From contig KN834818.1 of NCBI GenBank assembly GCA_000827265.1, positions 1 through 15,053 of the forward strand: DNA of 15,053 nt, written 5' to 3'. The stretch comes from Collybiopsis luxurians FD-317 M1. Taxonomy: Eukaryota > Basidiomycota > Agaricomycetes > Agaricales > Omphalotaceae. The notes under the pieces were generated by a model that made no database searches, was not told where the DNA came from, and saw nothing but the letters and a program-made list of their open reading frames with translations. Positions 8,618-15,053 of the stretch are shown one piece after another. A program made the translations under genes and the position numbers. Numbering within the stretch: position 1 is the stretch's first letter; each line of letters begins with the position of its first letter.

Positions 8618-9261
8618 CCGGGCTGCGGGGAAGTAGAGTTTTCGTTGAATCAATGCATATACGAGTACATGAAGATGTATAAATAAGTCAATTTTGAGCA
8701 GAGAAATGGTGGGTTGCACGACGGTGACCACGACAAAGGCAGTTCACCTTTCGGGACCGCCGGGGAGACAGAATCGTTAAAAAACCGAAATCGCCTTGGG
8801 AAGGCGACTCCGAGAGCTGATATTTGCATCCTTGGCCGTGTCCTTTTCCTCTGCCTAACTGAGTATGACCGAGTAAACGAAACCCTTCATCTTTACGGAA
8901 GCTTTGACGGCATTTATTCCTACTTGTTCCAGTACATTTAAATATATTGCAGAGAAGAGAGCAGAGCAAATTTCTGGAAACTTTTGTTAAGGCCCCGTTC
9001 GAAACCCGACTGGAGCGAGCTCAGCCAGAAGGAGGTCGGGCTAGAGGTGGACTTACCCATTCCGTCTATTTGAATTTGAGTATGTGTCATCGCATGTTTT
9101 CATGCACTCATATACTAATAAATAAACGGGATCATGAGCGCTGATGCAAATTCAGCGGACTTTTTTCAGCTTTTCGAAAAGATATCACACTGTAGCCGAT
9201 CAATATGAATTAATTGATAACGATAATCGTGGGGTCCTTAACAGCGACCGTATTTAATGAG
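8618..9261. other. Intergenic with small hairpins
   Basis: No gene is supported. Positions 8791-8807 form a perfect TCGCCTT-ggg-AAGGCGA hairpin, and 9092-9105 a GCATG-tttt-CATGC hairpin. Open frames on both strands at 8688-8969 overlap each other and begin at non-ATG codons. Confidence 0.45.
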
Positions 9262-9268
9262 TATATAA
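9262..9268 (+). promoter_or_regulatory. TATA box ahead of the NACHT-ankyrin gene
   Basis: TATATAA lies 54-60 bp before a candidate ATG at 9322, in DNA of ordinary CpG content. A pyrimidine-rich patch (CTTCTTTTAC) lies between them. Confidence 0.5.
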
Positions 9269-9766
9269 CGGCTCGCGAACTTGACTGCTTCTTTTACAAT
9301 TCCCCATCAGAGGCACAGTACATGCGGTATGTCGATTGTGTTTAAGCTAATCCATACACCCGTTCTGACGACGCACTCTCTATAGGAACTTGGAGATGAG
9401 AGTGGTCAATGGAAGGTACCGACAATCTATGTTATTACAAAACTGGCAATGTGATGAAGTGAAATTAGTGTGTTTCAGGGTGCCTCCCATTTCACCATAG
9501 AACATGCGACATTCACTGCTGTTTGTAGGTATACATTCTGATATACATTATGGCATTCACTTATCGGGCTTCGGCTTTTGACAGCCAAGGATGAAGAGGA
9601 AGATATTCAAAAATGGCTAGATGCCCCTGATTGCACTGTAAATTTTCAGAATGCAGATGACAAAAGAGCTGAGGGTACTTGTGAATGGATTCTTACCCGT
9701 CCTCAATATCTCCAGTGGAAGCAAAGCTCAAATAATCTTTGGATTCAGGGAAATGATAGGGGTAAA

Positions 9767-9867
9767 TACACATGGTACAGTAAACTGTTGCTAACAATGA
9801 ATCAAAGCTGGATCAGGCAAGGCCATTTTATCATGAGTTTCATGTTAAAATCAAAATTATTAAATAA
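9767..9867 (+). other. 101-bp extra sequence splitting the P-loop region
   Basis: Between GNDRGK (ends 9766) and LICASTTIIRN (starts 9868) the family expects at most one or two residues. The 101 bp here match nothing in the family. They could be an old insertion. Alternatively they are mostly a decayed intron, because GTAAAT starts at 9762, GCTAAC occurs near 9790 and CTAG ends at about 9881, although the phases do not agree. Confidence 0.5.
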
Positions 9868-10148
9868 TTGATCTGTGCTAGCACTACTATCATCAGAAAC
9901 CTTCAGCAAAGCACCCCTCAAAATGTCTGGTACCACTATTTTGACTCACGTGATAATACAGGCCAAAAGTCCACATTTCGGGGCTTTCTGTTATCTCTTT
10001 TGCTCTGGGTTGGTTCGAACAATAAAGGCATCCATCCTGCATCAAAAGGACTATTTGACAAATGCAATAGCCAGCACCTTACTGGATCTTCACCTACTGT
10101 GAAAGACATGGTCATAGTATTGAAAGACTTGAAACTATCAGCGGGGGT

Positions 10149-10178
10149 TATATTGTACTGGATGCCATGGATGAATGT
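10149..10178 (+). other. Walker B motif displaced into another frame
   Basis: In the frame starting at 10149 the sequence reads YIVLDAMDEC, a canonical NACHT Walker B. The NACHT frame before and after it (from 9868, and ETAKVLDWL after it) differs from this one, so one-base changes on each side must have moved the motif. A G5 run at 10143-10147 is a likely slippage site. Confidence 0.7.
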
Positions 10179-11509
10179 TGAAACTGCAAAGGTTTTGGAC
10201 TGGTTACAAAATCTGCCTGAGCAGTTCTGCATTCTTTTTACAAGCCGCCACCCTCCATTGGACAATCTGAGCAAATGCCTCAGTTTCATTGAGTAGTGGG
10301 AATTATTGCCTTGGGGTTGATAAAGATATTGAATTATATCTGGATGAAGCAATTAAAAAATATAATTTTGAAGGAAATTGAAAAAACTGAGATTATAAAA
10401 ACCTGAAAGGAAAAGGTGCAGGGAGTGTAAGTCTGAAAATAAGTCAGTAAACCATATCTAATTATGCCCACAGATTCCACTGGGCAGACTGTCAGCTGAG
10501 GGAGCTTGAGAGTTGTGGCGGGATACCTAGAGCTGTATGTGGAGTTTTGGCGGATCTGCCTGATGACCTGGAGCAAACTTATAGTCAAGCAATGGAGCGG
10601 ACTTTGAAAAGGAGAACTAGAGAAGATGCTCACCGTGTTCCCTTGTTGCTTCTATATTCATTTGAGCCCCTGACTGTCAGAAAGGTGGCAGAAATTCTGA
10701 CAATAAATTTGGCAGATAGCAGCATTGAAATGACCGATGGAATGAATGTTCAAATTCAAGTAATTATTGATTCAACTCTGGTGGCAGTAAATATGTATTC
10801 AAATTTGTAACTTGCACATGCCTCTGTGAAAGAGTTCTTGATTACTCAATATAATCTATCTGACACTGCTAGATTATTCCCCATCAATGAGAATTCGGCA
10901 CACAAAACAATTGGTCAAACATGCATCATTTATCCAATGGAAATCATGGAAATCATTGATAGGAAAGGAGCCAGACTGGTAAAAAAAAGACTATCCCTTG
11001 AGAGATTATGCTGTGACTAGTTGGACGAGGCAAGGATCACCTCCATCATAAGATATTAGAATTTGCTAACATTGGAGCACTATCTTTTCAGAAATTGGTT
11101 GACTCTATACTCGTACCCACGGAAAGTGACAGCCCAGCTCAATGCTGATTGTCTGAAAGAAAACTAATTTTTTTTCCCCCTTACCCAGGATTTTTGTGGG
11201 CTTTGGGACATCAAAGTGATGTTTATATGCAGATCCATCTGCTCATAATACCTTGTAGCTGTAGCTAAGGATATGGTGAAGAAATTTACACATTAAGTGG
11301 AAGGTGCAAACATTGACTGGACCATCACTTTCCGTGGGTATGAGTATAAAATGTCTAGTTCATCAAACTGGTCTATGATAGATTAGGACAATTGGAAGGA
11401 TGCAAGCCCGATTTTCTATTTAATATGGAAAAAATTGCTGAATGCAACTGCAAGCAATGAGTTACTCAACTCCTGCCATCGGCTGAGTGATTTATTGGGA
11501 AAACTCTAT

Positions 11510-13934
11510 GCTGCATCAGGATATGGGAATAAAGCTATTGTGCAAAAAATACTTAGTTGTGGTGCAGATGTTAATGCTCAGGGTGGCTTTTATGGCAATG
11601 CTCTTCAGATGGCAGTGGCCAATGGAAATGTGGCTATTGTAAATCTTTTACTTAAGAAGGGAGCCAAGTTCAATGCTAAGAGTGACAAATCTGGCAATGC
11701 CTTTCAGGCAGCTGTAGCCAAAAGAAATAAAGTAAATGTGAATCTTTTGTTTGACAAAGGAGCTGATGTCAATGCTCAAGGCAGCAAATATGGTAATGCC
11801 CTTTGCGCAGCTGTAGTCAATCAACATGAGTCCATTGTCAACCTTCTACTTGAAAAAGGAGTTGATGTCAATGCTCAGGACAGTGAATATGGCAATGCCC
11901 TCATAGATGCTGTGGATAATCAGAATGAGGGCTATTGTGAATCTTTTATTTTAGAAAGGGGCTGATGTCAATGCCTGGGGTGGCAAATATGGAAATGCTC
12001 TTCTAGATGCTGTAGCCAATCAAAATGAGGTCATTGTGAATCTTCCACTTAAGGAAGGAGCTGATGTTAATGTTCAGGGTGGCAAATATAGCAATGCCCT
12101 TCTACATGCTGCAGCAAATCAAGACAAGGCCATTGTCAATCTTCTTCTTGAGAAAGGAGCTGAAGTGAATGCTCAAGGTGGTGAATATGGGAATGCTCTT
12201 CTAGATGCTGTGGCTAATCAAGGTGAGGTTATTGTGAACCTTTTACTTGAGAAAGGAGCAGATGTCAATGTTAAGGATGTGTTAGATCCCAAATCACTAC
12301 TGCTCCTTCTACCCTTTCTTTCCATCCCATCTTTCTGCCCTTTCCTCATCACTACCATGCTCTCTAAATTCTTGACACCATGACATGGTGCATCTTCCTG
12401 TGGGTTTATGCATTCCTTACTGTTACTCAATATAGTTACTCAATACCTGTTGATCTATATAAGCCCAGGAGTGAACCCAAGGGAGGCATGTTGGAATTAC
12501 TGTAACTCTTGGCCACTTTTCTGCTGCTTTCTCCTTCTGCTTCTTTACTCTGTAATTCTCTGTTTGTACATCCCAATACAGTTATTTGTTCTGCTTAGTG
12601 TCATTTGGACCTCCTGCAAGCTCTGACTTGATACTTTTGAGCTCACACAGCTCCAAAATTGTGCCAATGACTTTGTCACTGCTCTCTCCTCACATTCACT
12701 GATACCTATCACCTATCGGGGGTTATTTACCCTTATTTGGTCACTCTTGTGTCTAGTCCATGTGTTTCTCACTTCTGAATGCAGTTGTCAAGTCTTTCAC
12801 AGCTTCCTCTTGCATGCAGGTTCCTGTGGAACCCTGCTACTAAGCTATTACAGTGAAACTTGATGTAATCATCAGTACAACCTACACTATCTGATTCCTC
12901 TCAAAATCTAGTTCTGGTCCTAACAAGATGGCAAAGGTGACAATGCCCTGTTAAATGCTGTAGCCAATCAAAATGAGGGTATTGTAATCTTTTACTTGTG
13001 AAAGCAGCTGATGTCAATGCTCAAGGTGGTAAATATGGCAATGCCCTTCAGGTTGCTGTTGCTAAAGGAAATGTAGATTTAATGAATATTTTACTTGAGA
13101 AAGGAGCTGATGCCAATGCTCAAGGTAATGGGCATGGAAACACCCTTTGGAATGCTGTAGTCAATCAAAATGAGGTTATTGTGCATCTTCTACTTGAGAA
13201 AGGAGCTAATGTGAGTGCTCAAGATGGTGATTATGGCAATGGCCTCCTTGATGCTAAAAGGAGCATTTAGTGAATCTACTACTTGAGAATGGTGCTGATG
13301 TCAATGCTCAAGGTGGTAAATATGGCAATGCCCTTCAGGCTGCTGTAGCCAATCAAGATGAAGCTATTGCAATGATCCTTCTTGAAAAAGGGGTTGATGT
13401 TAATGCTCAGGGTGGTGAATATGGCAGTGCCCTTCAGGCTGCTGTAGCCAAAGAAAATGAGACCTTGGTCAATCTTTTGCTTGACAAAGGAGCGGAGGTC
13501 AATGCTTTAGGAGGTTTATATGGCAATGCCCTTAAGGCAGCTGTAGCTAATCAAAATGAGCTTATTGTGACCCTTCTGCTAGAAAAGGGAGCTGATGTCA
13601 ACACTTAAGGCAGCTTTTATGGCAATGCCCTCCAAACTGCTGCAACCAATACAAATGAAGCCATTGTAAATATTGTACTTTAGAAAGGAACTGATGTCAA
13701 TGTTCAGGGTGGCTTTTATGACAATGCCCTTTAAGCTGCAGTGGCTAATCAAAATGAGGCCATTGTGAACCTTAGACAGGAGCCAGTGTCAATGCTCAAG
13801 GTGGAAAATATGGCAATGCCTTCCAAGCTGCTGTTCTCCATGAAAATGAGAATATTGTGAATATACTCCTTGTCAGTGATTTATTAGCACTGGTCCAAGC
13901 ATTAGAAGCTCACATGGACTTCGCATGGTTTTAG
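11510..13934 (+). repeat. Ankyrin repeat array, about 17 units of 99 bp
   Basis: Each unit encodes 33 residues of the form GADVNAQGGKYGNALQAAV followed by NQNEAIVNLLLEK, an ankyrin helix-turn-helix unit. Anchors occur near 11579, 11678, 11777, 11876, 11976, 12075, 12174, 12271 (split by the LTR), 13021, 13120, 13219, 13309, 13408, 13507, 13606, 13705 and 13795. The units are alike at the nucleotide level as well, which suggests recent amplification or gene conversion. A deletion of about 10 bp near 13258 shortens one interval to 90 bp. Confidence 0.9.
12280..12925 (+). mobile_element. Probable solo LTR inserted in an ankyrin repeat
   Basis: The insert begins TGTTAGATCC and ends GGTCCTAACA, so the ends are TG...CA with a perfect TGTTAG/CTAACA inverted repeat. 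The flanks are GGATG (12275-12279) and AGATG (12926-12930), a 5-bp target duplication with one change. Removing the 646 bp plus one duplication (651 bp) joins the ankyrin codons in frame as VKDGKGDNALLNAV. Inside are a TATATAAG box (12456-12463), a tandem of GTTACTCAATA (12422-12432, 12435-12445) and no coding frame. It is best read as an LTR retroelement reduced to one LTR by recombination. Confidence 0.82.
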
Positions 13935-14265
13935 GTTTCACTATATAAGCATTTTTCCTTCATTACACTCCTTTTCCTTAACCATTTGCCTTCACTATCA
14001 CACTGTACATACTTGTACTAGCCACAAGGACCAAATGTTGATTTATTCTTGCTTCTTTTACCCTCTCAAAAATCTCAACACAAATGGTTGGCCTCACTAG
14101 TGGTCATACTAGTCCCATGAGCAGGGTCACTCACTTCTGAATGTCATCCCATCAATCTATTGGCCTGAACAAATTATTTGTGGACTTGTCCATCTGAGCT
14201 ACTGTTGATTTATCAATCCAAACCCATTCCCATCATTTTCCACCCAAATTCACTTCCTTATCATC
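13935..14265. other. Decayed LTR or 5' leader of a copia-like element
   Basis: The stretch between the ankyrin stop and the gag frame has a TATATAAG box near 13953-13961. It also has a segment (14108-14143) resembling the solo LTR at 12753-12781: both have CTAGTCC followed by the identical 14-mer CTCACTTCTGAATG. It may be the remains of a related LTR preceding gag, but no clean LTR ends are visible. Confidence 0.4.
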
Positions 14266-14700
14266 ATGCTGAAATCAAAGATTGCTGTTGTTGTCCTTGA
14301 GTCCCCTGCCAATCTCCCAAACTGGAAGTACATCTGCTGAGTTGCCTTGGAAGCTAAAGGTTTGTGGGAGGATGTTAATGGTACCCAGACTGCTCCTGCC
14401 GGTACCGCTAACCTCAAGCAGGTTAAGGCTTTCAAAGCTAAACAGCAGAAAGCCATGAAGATCATTGTCAAGTGAGTCAGTCCCAAGCAGCTCCCTCACA
14501 TCTGTAGTCTTCCAAATGACTCAACTGTTGCCTATACCCATCTTGTCGCTGCTAACACCATTGGAGGCATTGATGCCCAAGCTGATCTCTGGGACAAATT
14601 CCATTCTCTCCATCTCACCACTGAGACTACCATGATTGATTACATTGGCTCTTTCTGTTATGCCCTACACTATTTTTTCCGCTCTTTCCAAACAGTACAC
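14266..14700 (+). pseudogene. Ty1/copia-type retrotransposon gag fragment
   Basis: One frame from ATG 14266 carries copia gag features: LPNWKYIC near the start, then ALEAKGLWEDVNGTQTAPAG, KAFKAKQQKAMKIIV, SPKQLPHI, and ADLWDKFHSLHLTTETTMID. This matches the conserved N-terminal region of copia gag (the UBN2-like domain). Two in-frame TGA codons (14338-14340 and 14473-14475) interrupt it; both fit CGA or a similar codon lost to C-to-T change, while the frame itself has stayed intact. Homology stops near 14690-14700 and no protease, integrase or reverse transcriptase follows. Open frames on the minus strand here are shadows. Confidence 0.75.
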
Positions 14701-15053
14701 TCACCACACGACTTGATAATAGTCCTACCAATTCATTCGGCTCTCCAAATCCGACACGCGTTTCGCGAGGCGAACTAACCAGTTGCTCATTCCAAACTTC
14801 TATTCACAAGGCCACATGTCTTCCCGCAGAGTATAAAAGCCTTGTACCTACATCTCTCACAATAATGCTGTTATTACCTGAACTATCTTGATCTGTGTTG
14901 TTTCTGTTCTCTTGTTCACTAGTCTATAATATTATTCTGCTTAACACCGAGTCGAGCAAACCCCATTGACACCGAGTCACTGGCATATCCACTTCTCACT
15001 TGTCGAACCGATCGACAAGACTATTCGACTGCCGTAGCCTTTCGAATATTCCA
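14701..15053 (+). other. CpG-rich promoter-like or LTR-like segment
   Basis: CpG returns abruptly here (CGACACGCGTTTCGCGAGGC near 14752-14771). A TATAAAAG box lies at 14832-14839, followed by a T-rich stretch and a doubled ACACCGAGTC (14944-14953 and 14969-14978). The layout resembles an LTR or a gene promoter, but no LTR ends, primer-binding site or start codon could be assigned before the window ends. Confidence 0.35.

Larger units (their letters stand above)
9322..13934 (+). pseudogene. Decayed NACHT-ankyrin repeat NLR-like gene
   Basis: The 5' part has small exons: 9322-9326, 9386-9415, 9479-9524 (GASHFTIEHATFTAV) and a long exon from 9585 containing DIQKWLDAPDCTVNF, EGTCEWIL and LWIQGN. 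These are hallmarks of basidiomycete NACHT proteins. The P-loop reads GNDRGKY, one residue short and lacking the Ser/Thr, and 101 bp of unrelated sequence follow before LICASTTIIRNLQQ (9868). WYHYFDSRDNT and CILFTSRHPP belong to the NACHT core, but Walker B (YIVLDAMDEC, 10149-10178) is in another frame. An intron with GTAAGT precedes WADCQLRELESC (after 10485). LPDDLEQTYSQAMERTLKRR, LRDYAVTSW and LAHASVKEFL mark the winged-helix region. About 17 ankyrin repeats follow. Damage includes stops at 10808, 13606, 13681 and 13732, frameshifts near 11938, 12985, 13258 and 13770, and an LTR insertion. The second-to-third exon phase does not fit the ATG at 9322, so the true start is uncertain. Confidence 0.85.

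Noticed and set aside
8688..8969. Cys/Arg-rich minus-strand frame and the overlapping plus-strand frame 8714-8941
   Set aside because: Both start at non-ATG codons, overlap each other and have no motif.
12489..12925. LTR starting at TGTTGGAATTAC (12489)
   Set aside because: That start resembles an LTR end but has no matching flank duplication. The start at 12280 has matching ends, a 5-bp duplication and restores the ankyrin frame.
11510..13934. Regular 99-bp repeats as a CRISPR or satellite array
   Set aside because: The period is three times 33 codons with ankyrin consensus in frame and no unique spacers. It is coding repeat, and the organism is a fungus.
14250..14499. Minus-strand open frames of 74 and 78 residues
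   Set aside because: They are antisense shadows of the copia gag frame.
1..15053. tRNA, rRNA or other structured RNA genes
   Set aside because: No cloverleaf with A and B box promoter motifs and no rRNA-like stretch was noticed by eye. A covariance-model scan was not possible.

Overview
The window looks like nuclear DNA of a filamentous fungus, most likely an Agaricomycete (Basidiomycota). The evidence is many GT-AG introns of about 47-68 nt, basidiomycete-type NACHT/STAND (NLR-like) genes, a Con-6 family gene, a fungal type II haloacid dehalogenase and Ty1/copia debris. All calls were made by eye; no database was searched.

Layout. Positions 1-1276 hold an AAGTAACTT-rich palindromic repeat joined to the 3' part of a NACHT-type gene that reads cleanly once two short introns are removed. 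Positions 1277-2970 are intergenic, with a relic of a dehalogenase C-terminus (2049-2132) and one copy of a 156-169 bp repeat. On the minus strand, 2974-4055 (perhaps to 4310) is a three-exon gene for a Ser/Thr-rich single-pass membrane protein with a PPxY tail. The second repeat copy (5348-5503) precedes an apparently intact six-exon haloacid dehalogenase gene (5839-6960, +). It converges on a three-exon Con-6 gene (7272-7720, -). Positions 7835-9250 have no convincing gene.

From about 9260 to 13934 lies a decayed NACHT-ankyrin NLR-like gene on the plus strand. It has a TATA box and small 5' exons, a damaged NACHT core, a winged-helix-like region, then about 17 nearly identical 99-bp ankyrin units. 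One unit is split by a probable solo LTR (12280-12925) with a near-perfect 5-bp target duplication; taking out the LTR plus one duplication restores the ankyrin frame. Beyond it lie copia-like remnants, including a gag frame with two TGA stops (14266-14700), then a CpG-rich promoter-like segment to the end.

The strongest large-scale signal is compositional. About 9585-14700 is severely CpG-depleted, while the DNA on both sides is not. This coincides with the decayed NLR-like gene and the retroelement sequence and suggests cytosine methylation followed by deamination. The housekeeping-like genes (dehalogenase, Con-6) form a small conserved island between two degraded NLR-like loci. I see no operon-like cooperation among the genes.
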